Below, piece after piece: positions 43,523-53,460 of a stretch of 64,000 nt of DNA. Positions within the stretch are counted from its first letter, which is position 1; each line of letters starts with the position of its first letter. The DNA is taken from positions 229,275,803 to 229,339,802 of the forward strand of contig OV884059.1 in NCBI GenBank assembly GCA_930367215.1. The letters run 5' to 3'. Position numbers and translations under genes: made by a program. The notes below the pieces were generated by a model. That model ran no database searches. It saw nothing but the letters and a program-made list of their open reading frames with translations, and was not told the origin of the DNA. The stretch comes from Pollenia angustigena (Eukaryota; Arthropoda; Insecta; Diptera; Polleniidae).

Positions 43523-43750
43523 TTAGATTTTAAGAGTCAATATAACATCGGATTTTTTGAAACTTTTCACGGACATTTCATCCTCTGCCATGCTTCTGCA
43601 AATGATTGCCTCTAGAGACTCGATCGAAGTATCTTGTTTAACATTTTTATTCATTGGACCACTTATTGCCCCCATTTTGATTTTGTTGGTGGATCACCTT
43701 CTTCAATTACTATGTTATAGTCACTGTGTAAGTGTTAAATTAGTGAAGTT
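43523..43750 (-). pseudogene. hAT-like transposase scrap
   Basis: Minus strand: a frame from 43675 to the stop at 43523 reads DTSIESLEAIICRSMAEDEM and SVKSFKKSD. This resembles the hAT segment in which 'mia.D..pls.ve...F' precedes the catalytic domain. Upstream, another frame reads VIEEGDPPTKSKWG, loosely like the BED-finger 'P.tSkvW'. About 75 codons remain in two frames, with no catalytic residues. It lies within the TIRs of the outer hAT-like element, which supports the guess. Confidence 0.4.
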
Positions 43751-44355
43751 GTTGAAGAACATTTACGTTAAAACATTTTTTGACACCTGTTACATTTAGC
43801 ATTATTAGATTTATTTTTCGTATTTTTAAACCCAACTCATTCTAAAGAGAGAAACGCATGAACTAGTTTGTTAAAAAATACGGGCGTGTTCTAGAAATTT
43901 AAATGGAGTGAATTTAAAATCGAGCAAGTTTTAAATACGACCCTGTAATGAAAGTTCATAAAAATATTCCATTTTATCTACTTCCATCTTTAAGTAACTA
44001 TTATTTTTGCAAGGATAACAGTTTAAACCACGAAAAACTACAGTCATTTTGTAAACAGTATTAAATTGTGTTGAAAGAATGTAACAAAAATATAAGCTAA
44101 ATTACTCACTAAACTAACTGCTGTTTTTTTTTTTAATTCCAACGGACACATACATTTGGATTGTTTATTCGACTTAGAACTTTTTAAAAAAATTATACAT
44201 TTAACAGAAACACTATATATTATAATTATTCGATTAATTAAATTAATTCTTCGATCAATCCTTTAATCGAAATTAGCAATTTTAAATTATTCGAACATTT
44301 AGTCGTTTAAAATTTTTCGATTAATCGCACAAAAATTAATCGATTGAACACCCTA

Positions 44356-44549
44356 GCTGCATACAGTTTTTGTGACGAGGTGCATTTGAGTGAAATGTAT
44401 TGGAATCATTAAAAAAGTAAATTCCAAGAAAACCATTTTAGGGCCTTTATACATATGCCCAACGATATATTGTTTTATTTATTTTTTTTATAGTCTCTGT
44501 CGATTCTATTTATTTATTTGCTCATGTCTGTTTTCCAACTCAAACTTAC
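44356..44549. other. Intron sequence downstream of the receptor exon (inferred)
   Basis: Follows the 5' splice site of the minus-strand exon; nothing else visible. Confidence 0.4.
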
Positions 44550-44729
44550 CCCGATTTCCACATAAATCGTATAGATGGGATAAGGTAGTGCGATAACCAT
44601 GCCAGTCAACCACGTTGCACAGCAACAAACAAAGGCGGGAAATCGTCCTTTTAAAGGATCACCCAACCAACGCATACGGTCCCATGCTATTAATATGTGT
44701 GTTATCATGGCAACGTGAAGTGGTATGTC
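44550..44729 (-). CDS. Internal exon of a class A (rhodopsin-like) G-protein-coupled receptor
   Basis: On the minus strand a consensus acceptor (TTTCTAATTTCAG) precedes 180 bp open in one frame, and a consensus donor (GTAAGTTTGAG) follows. Both splice phases are 0, giving exactly 60 codons. It starts DIPLHVAMITHILIAWDRMR, the end of transmembrane helix 3 with a DRM version of the DRY motif. Then WLGDPLKGRFPAF is intracellular loop 2. CCCATWLTGMVIALPYPIY is helix 4, with its invariant Trp and a Pro pair. YVEIG opens extracellular loop 2. The receptor would sit in the plasma membrane and signal through G proteins. The ligand and orthologue are not recognised. Its GC content, codon use and intact splice sites contrast with all surrounding DNA. 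No other exon of the gene was found in the window, so introns on both sides must be long and TE-filled. Confidence 0.85.
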
Positions 44730-45071
44730 CTGAAATTAGAAAAATATATAAAATGTTTACAAAAATATCTGGAATTTAAATGCATGTGAAAATATTAAAA
44801 AAAAAAAAACGAGGGAGGTAAGAGAAATTTTTTATTTAAGTAAAATTTATTTTGCTTATAAAAAAGAATTTATTTAAAGCATTGGCCATTGTTAGCTATG
44901 ACCTTTTCCTATCATTTTGGCAGCGAGTGTTGACAACTCTCTACAAATAAAAACAGCTAAATTTTTAGTAAAATGTCTAAATAGCATAAAAAACCTAATG
45001 GCTTAATAACAAAAACGGACAAAAACCTTGTCCGGACAAAATACTTTTCATGGAAAATCAAAGCTGATATA
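44730..45071. other. Inferred intron sequence upstream of the receptor exon
   Basis: AT-rich, with A-run at 44793-44804. No feature beyond the acceptor's pyrimidine tract. Confidence 0.4.
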
Positions 45072-46163
45072 CACTGAAAGAAAAATGCTTCATATATTTA
45101 ATGAATCATTTTCATAAAAAAAATTTCCTTGGGTAAATGAAAATTTTCATTGTCTAAAAGGAATTTCATAGTTATAATGAAATATTTTCGTAAAAATCAC
45201 TTCATTGGATTTCGTAATTACGTTAAAAATTTTCATTGGATATATGAAAACTTAAGTTTGTCCAAGTTAAACAAAAAATTTTAATTTGGAACATAAAAAA
45301 ACAATATACAAGCATAAGTTTATTCATAAATTAATACAAAATTATAGTTTCCTTAAAATTATGTTTAATTGTTTATCAAAAAATTTAAGATTTAATTATT
45401 TCATACATCTAATGTTATGCCATTAAATTTATGAAATCAAAAATTTTTTTTAAAAGAAACTTATTTCAATAATGCTTTCATAAATTTATATTTTCATTAT
45501 GACAATGAAAAATGTCATTATAGTAATGAACCAAAAACTTTCAATCAACGTTGTTATTGTTGTTATGGACAATTTAATCACATATTTACGCTCTTAATTG
45601 AGTAAAAAACATGGTCTAAGAACTACACTGCCCCGGTAGACTAGCTGGTAGTGAGCTACTCTATAAGCCCCGAGGTTACGCGATCGATTCCCGCCAGAGA
45701 CAGAAAAAAAATAAAATAAAGTTAAATAAAATAAGAAAAAATAAAAAAATAATTAAAAAAAATATTAAAAAAAAATTGTGTGTTACTTTATTGCTGTGAG
45801 GGGCACATTTGCAAATCCTATGTACGCGTGCATAGGCATAAAAATGCTGCTTGTGCGACGTCGACACATATACACTATAAACTTCTTTGTGTGGCTGTGA
45901 CAATGTACGTTCGGCTGTTGCTTTGTTGTTATTTCGTCAACACAAGCATAAATGTGATAGTATGTGTGTGCCCTTCACTGCTTTATTGAAAGTTTTCATC
46001 CAATGAATAATATTCATAGATCTAATGTAATGCTTCATTAAATCCTTTTAATGAAACATGTTTCATTGATCCAACGAAGCGCTGCATAGGTTCCTTTTTA
46101 ATGCAATTTTTCATGGGATTAATGTCAAAATTCATTGGTATAGCGAAGAAAATTCTTCCAGTG
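45072..46163. mobile_element. TA-flanked CACTGAAAGAA element, copy 2 (uninterrupted by LTR)
   Basis: CACTGAAAGAAAAATGCTTC at the left and ...AAAATTCTTCCAGTG at the right, TA at 45070-45071 and 46164-46165. It is the inverse of the copy at 14795-19580 and shows the LTR insertion site empty (ATTTAATATATGAAGC-type sequence, here reverse-complemented near 45088-45100). It carries an extra segment of about 210 bp (45778-45990, around GTGTGTTACTTTATTGCTGT) absent from copy 1. Confidence 0.88.
45629..45777 (+). repeat. tRNA-headed SINE-like insert with A-rich tail
   Basis: 45629-45701 is the tRNA-like module (A box CTAGCTGGTAGTGAGC, B box GCGATCGATTCCC). It is followed by about 75 bp of A-rich sequence up to 45777, the layout of a minimal tRNA-derived SINE. 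In copy 1 (15048-15121) the same order appears on the minus strand. The relative position is therefore shared, and insertion pre-dates amplification of the host MITE. Confidence 0.6.
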
Positions 46164-46374
46164 TATATTTTGCTGTTTATAATGGATGGAAAAAGCGGAT
46201 CGCTCAAAATTGACTTTAAGAAACACAAAATTCGTATAAAAAAAATTTAACCTTTTTGCAACTCTGTTCTAGCTCGTGCGGACAAATATAAAAATAAATT
46301 AATTCCAGCTGAGAGTTGATCGGATAATCTCTCTCTCAAAAAGAAAGACGTCAAAATAAATTTAAAAAAATATC
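46164..46374. other. No feature recognised
   Basis: Short spacer. Confidence 0.35.
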
Positions 46375-46535
46375 ATCAAGGTTCCGTTATAATGTGCAAA
46401 ATTCCCATGTCATACTATTGACAAACTGAAGTTAATTGTTGATGGGATAAGCTATTCCTCTGCGCATTTCACTGGTTGCTTAGGCCAGATCCTAGTATGA
46501 AATGGGAATTTAGCACATTATAACGGAACCTTGAT
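46375..46535. mobile_element. Hairpin MITE, 161 bp, with a TTCCCAG-family core
   Basis: ATCAAGGTTCCGTTATAATG...AATTCCCAT is inverted at the right end (GGGAATTTAGCACATTATAA...CCTTGAT). The loop carries GGGATAAGCTATTCC and GGTTGCTTAGGCCAGATC from the TTCCCAG family. Confidence 0.75.
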
Positions 46536-46785
46536 AATTAATTTTTGAATTCCAGGAAAAACTTTGATAAAGAAATATTGTGGATGTCGGATTCACCCTT
46601 AACAATATGTTGGGAAAAAATAAGTTTAAGCCGGTGTTCTAAAAAAAAAAACATTAAATATCGTTCCTTAGTGTTCGGTTCAGTAAATTTGTGGAAAACA
46701 CAAACGCTTACTGCCCGTCTATACCAGAGATAAATATTGCGACATATATTGCAGTAAATATCAAAATGCTGTTATCTTTAATGTA
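46536..46785. other. No feature recognised
   Basis: Short spacer; ORF 46545-46733 not protein-like. Confidence 0.35.
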
Positions 46786-47024
46786 CACAGAAAAAATTCT
46801 CCAAAATTTTTCACCAATTAAAGAATTAATCAAAAATAAAATCAGTTTCAATTAAAAATTTAATCAAGTAAATTAAACGTTTAATCAAGTAAATTAAACG
46901 TTTAATTATTACTATTAACTGGTTTAATTGATGCTATTAATTTGTTTGCTGGTGCAAATTTAATTAATTTTTTAATTAATATCACAAATTTTTTAATTGA
47001 AATCCATTTTTATTTTTTTCTGTG
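46786..47024. mobile_element. TA-flanked MITE, CACAGAAAAAA ends, 239 bp
   Basis: CACAGAAAAAATTCTCC at the left, TTTTTTTCTGTG at the right, TA at 46784-46785 and 47025-47026. The interior has two AAATTAAACGTTTAATCAAG units, as at 4873-4960. Confidence 0.75.
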
Positions 47025-47026
47025 TA

Positions 47027-47854
47027 CACGCAGAGAAAAAATATGGTTGGGCATGGTTATGGCAACAACACTATGTTCTTTGTAACAATATATTGTTGTC
47101 GTACACAAATAATTGTTATTTTTATTTAATATCAACAATTTTATAGTTACTGTAAACATATCAATGTTTATCGCAGTTACAAATTTGAGTATTGTTGACC
47201 GAAAAATAATTATTTTTCTAACAACTTAATTATGATATATTTCAAAACATATTATATTACTCGCAATCATATCATGATATCTATTAGCCATAACATGATA
47301 ACTTCCTATACATTTATCATATTATGTTTAAGATGCAATTAAACTATTTTTGCTCTAATAATATTATGCTAGCGCCATTTGTAAAATTATTTTGAATCAG
47401 TTGTGTCGCTTGTTTTATATGTGAGCGTAGTAAAATCCAACAACAAATATTAAACTCCGCTATATTATTATATCAAGAAAAATGTTAAAAAGTCACAAAA
47501 TAAAAAAACGATACATAAAAATTTTAATTTATTTTGTATTTTTATGACAGCTATGAAAGGTGCTGTATCATAATATGATTGCTTCTAAATTTATTATGAT
47601 TAACATGATGATAATATGAAAACTTCTTAGCTTATTATGATTAACATGACAATAATATGATTAATTTCTTAACTTAGTATGATTAACAGAATAATAATAT
47701 GATTAAGGGAAAAATATTATGATGTCATATTACGAATATATTTAGCCATTATATGATTCAATAATAATCTTAATATGGTGACTACAATCATGAATCATAT
47801 CATAATATGTTGGTCTTAGAATATGTTTGCACAACCATGTTTTTTCTTTGCGTG
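47027..47854. mobile_element. TA-flanked element, CACGCAGAG family, copy 3
   Basis: CACGCAGAGAAAAAATATGG at the left, ...CATGTTTTTTCTTTGCGTG at the right, TA at 47025-47026 and 47855-47856. 828 bp with many ATAATATGATT motifs. It abuts the previous MITE, sharing one TA. Confidence 0.85.
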
Positions 47855-48000
47855 TAGACAGCACTTTTTTCATATATTTATTACCGGCAATTTATATTGC
47901 AATAATTGAAGGCAACTTTCGTTGGCAATTTTTGCTAATCAAAACAAATAATGCTAAATTTAGCAGTGAAAATGCTAAAAGGGTCACACTGCTACTAAAG
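47855..48000. other. Spacer
   Basis: Nothing recognised. Confidence 0.3.
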
Positions 48001-48395
48001 GCTCAGTTAGTCTTTACTTTCTGTTGCTGTTCTGTTCCGTGGCGTTCTGTTACGAAATTGTAAAAGTTAGTTTTTCTGTCGTAACTTATCAGCCATTTAT
48101 GACAAATTTATTCGATTTGCACCGTCCATTGTTTTACTTCAAAAACTTTGATGAAACTTTGATTTGAAGAAATGAAATTTTATGAATTCTTAAAATCAAA
48201 AAAACATTTTATTTCAATATAAATATGTATTTTTTATTATTTTTTTTCCGTCACTTACAATTACTTAACAAGTTTTTGATTTTAACAAACTGAACCGCAA
48301 CAGAACAGAAAAACTAATCCATTTCAAAGGTTTTTTAATAACAAAAACAAATCAGCTGATTCGTAACAGAACAGAAAGTAAAGACTAATTCTGCC
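48001..48395. mobile_element. TIR element (GGCAGAATTAGTCTTTA), copy B
   Basis: Inverse of 23151-23738 without the 189-bp hAT MITE. Ends GCTCAGTTAGTCTTTACTTT and ...AAGTAAAGACTAATTCTGCC. It gives the empty site for the MITE at 23264-23452. Confidence 0.8.
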
Positions 48396-48692
48396 TTAAG
48401 TCATGACAAAATGTTTTAATGGTAGATCCAAAATCAGCCATAGATCCCATAGAAACCCTCTTCCTAAAATCACTTAAAGGCAAACAAATCTCATATAGAT
48501 GAAGATATTTAAATAATATTTGGCACCAAGACCTTTTACACAAATCTGTTATGATAACATAATGTTTTTTTGGAGGGTCCATGATTGCTTATGGGTCCCA
48601 AAAAGGGAACACTATCGAAAATCTGTCTTTAGTACTGTGCTGTAGTGTATCAAATGGTTCGGTTTGACAGACTATATCTTCCTATTTTATCT
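48396..48692 (+). repeat. mini-me/DINE-like 3' fragment
   Basis: Shares TCATGACAAAATGTT, GGTCCATGATTGC...TGGGTCCCAAA and a degraded 3' hairpin (GGTTCGGTTTGACAGAC) with 61206-61872. 5' truncated. Confidence 0.6.
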
Positions 48693-49164
48693 TCTTAATG
48701 CCCATAATTTCTGCAAAAAGAAAGCAGGTCTTGTTCGTACCTAACAGTTATCTTTACCCATTTCAACGTTTATTTGGCCTACGTGTTTTCACCAGGGTTT
48801 AAAATGCTATCACCAAGCAGCCAAATTTAGCCTTTTGCCTATTAAAAAAAAATCAAAAATAAACAGCCGACAAGTTCCACTGCTAAAAATGCCCACACTT
48901 TTCAAAAGCAGCAGCAAAATAAACACACTGTTTTTGAAAAGTAACCTTTTAATCAGTGATGTTAGATGTTTTTTTCGAAATATCGTCAAAATTAAAAAAA
49001 AAAATCGTCAAAATCGTCAGTAGTTTTGAAAAAAATCGTCAAAAAATCGTCATATAAAAAAATCGTTTTTTTTATAAACACAGATATATCACTCTATTAA
49101 AACATAAAAAAATATTAAGTATAAAATCATACAAAACCAAAAAATATAGAATTTTTAATACTTA

Positions 49165-49593
49165 AGACGATTTGGTGCGGCTTTGATATTGCTCTCCGGA
49201 GATTTTCGTCAAACAATTCCCGTCATCCCCAAATCTTCTGCTGCAGATGAACTTAACGCCTGTCTGAAATCGTCGTCTTTGTGGAGGCATGTCCCGAAGT
49301 TGCAATTGACCGCACACATTAGAGTCGTGTTGCAGAACGAACCATCGGCTGCTGAATTCTCGAGACAACTGTTGGAGCTTGGCAACAGCCAAATTCCTAT
49401 TGATGTTTCGAATGGATTGATATCGTTCCCTGAAAATTTTTGTAAATTCACATCGTCCAAGGAGGAGCTCATCAGCAAAGTGTTCCCCGACATTGCACAA
49501 AACTACAAAAATCTCGATTGGATTGGTGAACGGGCAATAATAGCAGCGAAGAATAAGGACGTCGATAACTTAAACTTAATTATTCAAAGTTAA
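49165..49593 (+). pseudogene. Pif1/Helitron helicase fragment
   Basis: Open from the stop at 49156 to TAA at 49591-49593, with no convincing start (first in-frame initiator is TTG at 49183). It reads RRFGAALILLSGDFRQTIPV, where GDFRQTxPV is the Pif1/Helitron helicase motif III. Then LKSSSLWRHVPKLQLTAHIR follows, and later DWIGERAIIAAKNKDVDNLN, the 'W...RAIL..kN..v..iN' block. About 140 codons out of a helicase of more than 500 remain. The Walker A and the last motifs are missing, as is the Rep domain. It is a fragment of a Helitron (or a Pif1 gene) carried within a hAT element. The frame is intact and GC-richer than its surroundings, so capture may be fairly recent. Confidence 0.8.
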
Positions 49594-50967
49594 ATCGCAG
49601 GACAACTACATATAGGGTTCCCAACTTTTTTTGTTGCAATTAAAGTACATTGATTATTAAAGGTTAAGAAAAAAAGTACACAGTATAAATATAAAGTCCA
49701 ATTAATTTCTTTTTATTGTTATATTTAAAAATGTTTTTATTGCTTTTCGCAAGTTTTATCAAACAATTACACTGTGCTAGAATTTGGCAACTGGCGCTTA
49801 AACCTTTTTCGGGTACGCTGAATCCAATACCGGTTCAAAAACGGTTCAGTTTATTGTAATTACATACTAAAAAAACAAAAATCCGCAATAAAATTTCCTT
49901 TAAACGTTAAATTTTTTTCTAACATGCGCTGTCGTTTTAGAAACATATTTTTTTTTTGGCAACAAAAATAATTTTTAATCAACATTTCGAAATTTTTGTT
50001 TGTTAAAAATCTATTAAAAATTACAGCTATAAATTATTAAAATCTGTTAACAACTTTTGATTTTATTCACAAAAGTCAAAAAATTTTAATTAATTTAAAA
50101 ATTTCATAAATCGCAATATTTGTATGGGAGCCCCCTTAAGAAGTGGTGATAAGGGGCAAGTATGTCTCGAAAAATTGTTAAGGAGACTCCTTGGCTGTTA
50201 TGGTACGTTTTCTTCAATATATTTCTAGTCTGTATTAAACTTTTTGTATGGGAACCTCTTAAGGAATGGACATTTTTAAATTTTGTTTTAAATATTAGTT
50301 AAACGAGTCACTTTTGTGCTCGCGATCTAAAAGCAGGCAGTAATTTGAAGGAGTTTTGCACTCGTGTTTTAAAAGCAGGCAGTTATTGTACTCAAATAAA
50401 ACAAACAAGTGAAATAGTGCTGTCAGATTATTATTTTTTCGAAAAATCGTCCTGCCAATATAAAAAAAAAACATCAAAAAATGGCCCTGACTAATATTAA
50501 CTAGTTGTTTTTTAGTTTTTCTAAAAAAAAACTTGTACAATAATGGCTAATAAACCACTGATGGTTTAAACGCTGGTTTAGTTGAACTAAACTTGAATTT
50601 ATATGTAGTTTAAACTCAGCAACTATAAATCTTTCTCCCATGTGTTATATGTGGTAAAAAAAATAGCATGTGACAGCACTACGATAAATCTTAACAAATT
50701 CATATGGTCTGTGTTGGTAGTTTAAACGCCGAATTTTATGCGTTTAAAGATGGTTTATATATTTAGTGATTTATAGATTTTTGTGCATCAAATCGCTCTC
50801 TACTGATTCCATTCAAATAAATCATATTAAAAATGTTAATATTTGTGTTGTATTATTGCTCTAAAGTTTGTCTGAAGGCTTAAAATTGGGACGAGGCGCA
50901 GTTCGTCGAGTCCGCTAGTAGATATAAATATATATTCGCCTCTATATACATATATTAACTAACCCCC
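49594..50967. other. Interior of the inner hAT element, no gene
   Basis: AAAAGCAGGCAGT occurs twice (50329, 50370). GTTTAAACGC-type motifs recur at 50570-50740. No protein-like frame. Confidence 0.4.
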
Positions 50968-51128
50968 CGTTTCCACATGCAAGTGCAAGTTCGAAAAACT
51001 CAATACACTGACACTTTTTCACTAACATTCACACAATTTTTGTTCATTCAGCCAATCGGCTGTTTCCTCAAATTTTTGCTGATAATACGTATACACTACT
51101 TGCAAGTAATTACTTGCATGTGGAAACG
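50968..51128. mobile_element. CACATGCAAGT-type MITE, intact copy
   Basis: GTTTCCACATGCAAGTGCAA at the left, TTACTTGCATGTGGAAAC at the right, about 161 bp. It provides the uninterrupted reference for the broken copies at 22811-24099 and 24103-25343. Confidence 0.8.
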
Positions 51129-52620
51129 TTCGGTAAGAAAAAAACTTTACTTGACAGATTAAAGTGTTAAAAATTTGATGAAAGATTAAAGTTTAAACTA
51201 AATTTATTGACGGGATTAAATCGTCAACACCTAAGTGACTCTACATTCAAAATCGTCAATCGTCATTTTGGTAAATTCAGCGAAAAAAATCGTCAAAATG
51301 ACGTAAAATCGTCACATCTGACATCCCTGCTTTTAATGGACACTGACTTTTTCCAACTATTGCTTTTTGAACAATAGCAAAAATTTCTTATTTGATGGAA
51401 CTCAAAAGGCAACGGCAATCACTTTTATGTTGTAGGAAAAAATATGTAGGAAAAAAATGAAACAAAAAGCTTCTGGCAAACAGCCGCCAAATCAGAAACC
51501 AATGCATGCTAATAGCCGCAAAATTGGAGATAAAAGCAGAGCAAAAGGTTGCTGAAAGGCAGATGATTGCGAAAAAATATCCGACGACGACAAGTGATAT
51601 TTTTCATGCAAAACAAACACAGCAATAAATTGTTTTTGTTTTCTATACAATAAAACATCAAACAGACACTTTGGCTAGTTGCCTTTACTAAAAATATTTT
51701 AGAAAACCAAAATACACACACATACATTTCGTGCTGTAGTCATGCAAACTGTCGAGCAACAACAACATTACTGAAGAATGGCAAACATTTATTTTTCCTC
51801 ACCACCATGAAAAAACCATGTTGCTTGTACACTGATCAGTATTTTATCGTTGTAATCTGCCTTTTTGCAGAGCTTAAAGCTCTGCTCAGACTGCTTTTAG
51901 CACACACTTCAGCTGCTTTTCATTTTATTGAATCGGCTTTTTATTATTACCAGCCAGAAAAGAATTTTTGTTCTTTGAATTTTAGATTTTTTTTTTGGTT
52001 TGTCTTTTTTCACTAGCTCTTCTTTTAGGAAGAAGTAAAAAAGCAAAAGGCGAAATAATTTTTTTTTTTTTGCTTTTGATTTTAAGGTGGTTGTCCATTT
52101 TTGTCGCTGGCTGGTAAAAAAGCAATTGTCAAAAAATAAAAATATACAAAATAGGAGATTTGCTTTTTTGCACAAACGAAATACAAAACATTGGCTTTTG
52201 GAAAAAAAATTGAAAATTTCAATAGCAGTAGCAAAAGCAAAAATAAAAAGCATCCAGCTGATGGGTGCTTTTAAACCCTGGTTTTCACCTTCAGTTTTCC
52301 TTTAAAACATGGCAGTTTTTAAACAATAGATTTCTATGGAAAAAATCATACTTTTTGGATATATTTATTGCAATTGGTGAATAGTTGTCCTGTATCGCTG
52401 AAAGAGGGCTTGTTTAAAAGAAAATTCTCTCAACTTTCTATATCTGTGCTCATTTTTAGAAAATTCTGTACATAAATAATTGGTTAGGAGACTTTTGTAA
52501 AAATAATCATAGTCAAGCTGATAAGAAGCCTAAAACTGTTATAATTTTAATACACAAAAGTTAAATAAAATAATCTAACTAAATTTTAATCCAAAGTTGA
52601 ATAAAATAAAACAATTCTGA

Positions 52621-52854
52621 GGCATTTTGCCAAAACATCTTAAGTGGAGATAAGAGAGCAAAAAAGATTTAAAAAAACTCGGTGAAAAAAGCATTTGTTT
52701 CAATTAATAATATAAGCAGAATTAAAGAAAAATTTTGTTTATAATACAAAATTTTAAAAACGTAAGCAAAAAGGTTTTTTGAATGAAAATTCGTACGATT
52801 AACATCATTTTTTTCAACTTTTTAATTTTGACTTAAGATGTTTTGTCAAAATGC
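52621..52854. mobile_element. MITE, AAAACATCTTAAGTC TIR family, copy 2
   Basis: GGCATTTTGCCAAAACATCT at the left and ...AGATGTTTTGTCAAAATGC at the right. The interior matches 28483-28740 in inverse orientation (e.g. AAAATTCGTACGA). Confidence 0.7.
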
Positions 52855-53162
52855 AATAGAATTCATTAATCAAAACTTCATTAAACGAAAATTTCTTTAA
52901 ATAAAATTTAAGCAAAAACTGAAAATAAAAAAATTAAAAAAAAAAATTTTTATTTTTATTCTATTTTTTATTAAAACGCAATTTTTTTTTGAAAATTCAC
53001 AACAAAATAAAAAATGTATAAAAAAAAAAATACGGGCCAAGCCGGGGGTAAATAAATAATGTTTCGGCCTATAGCTGCAATTTACATACAATATCTTTTT
53101 TGCTATCCATTCGTGGTATTCTGTTGCGGCTTTTAATAGTAACTGCCAAAATATCATCGCGG

Positions 53163-53297
53163 TTACATTCTATGGCACGTGGGAAACATTGGTAAGCAAT
53201 TGTACAAATCGCTCAGTTCCCTGAATATGTTCCGGTTACCCAAGATCAGTAAACGGTAGATGCTAAATGGCGGCTCAGACAAAATGCTATCGTCCAT
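53163..53297 (-). CDS. Small unidentified ORF, 44 codons
   Basis: ATG at 53297 to TAA at 53163, reading MDDSILSEPPFSIYRLLILG and NIFRELSDLYNCLPMFP. Composition and codons are more gene-like than the surroundings, but there is no recognised domain and no splice context I trust. It lies in the loop of a large inverted repeat and may be a captured exon. Minus ORF 52897-53157 lies just downstream and ends in low-complexity Phe/Ile. Confidence 0.25.
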   Translation of the reverse strand: MDDSILSEPPFSIYRLLILGNRNIFRELSDLYNCLPMFPTCHRM

Positions 53298-53324
53298 TTC
53301 TAATTTGGAAATTTGTATTAGTTA

Positions 53325-53460
53325 TAAAAACATAAATTTCTGAAATACAATTGGACACTTTCAGAAGTTACAATTGGAAATTTTTGAAGTTAAATTGGAA
53401 ATTTCTGAAACACAATTCGAAATGGTGTAGTAAGAAACTAACTATATTTCAGAAATTTTA
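53325..53460. repeat. Short tandem motifs, about 24 bp, four units
   Basis: Variants of TTTCTGAAATACAATTGGA repeat at roughly 24-bp spacing. Confidence 0.55.

Larger units (their letters stand above)
41795..44355. mobile_element. Outer hAT-like TIR element
   Basis: Left GGGGCATTCAATTAATCG and right ...TTAATCGATTGAACACCCTA are imperfectly inverted. Numerous TTAATCG motifs lie subterminally on both sides. No TSD was resolved. It hosts the element at 41944-43455 and a hAT-like transposase scrap. Confidence 0.6.
48954..51329. mobile_element. Inner hAT element nested in the outer one, perfect 8-bp TSD
   Basis: CAGTGATGTTAGATGT at the left, ACATCTGACATCCCTG at the right. TSD CTTTTAAT exact at 48946-48953 and 51330-51337. 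ATCGTCA occurs five times just inside each end, all in the same orientation. 2376 bp carrying a helicase fragment and a 161-bp MITE; no hAT transposase seen. Confidence 0.93.
48793..52280. mobile_element. Outer hAT element with perfect 8-bp TSD
   Basis: CAGGGTTTAAAA at the left and TTTTAAACCCTG at the right, with TSD GTTTTCAC exact at 48785-48792 and 52281-52288. The same ends occur on the small MITEs at 1190 and 6849. 3488 bp in all, about 1.1 kb without the inner element. The parts outside the insert (48793-48945 and 51338-52280) hold no recognisable transposase. Confidence 0.93.
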
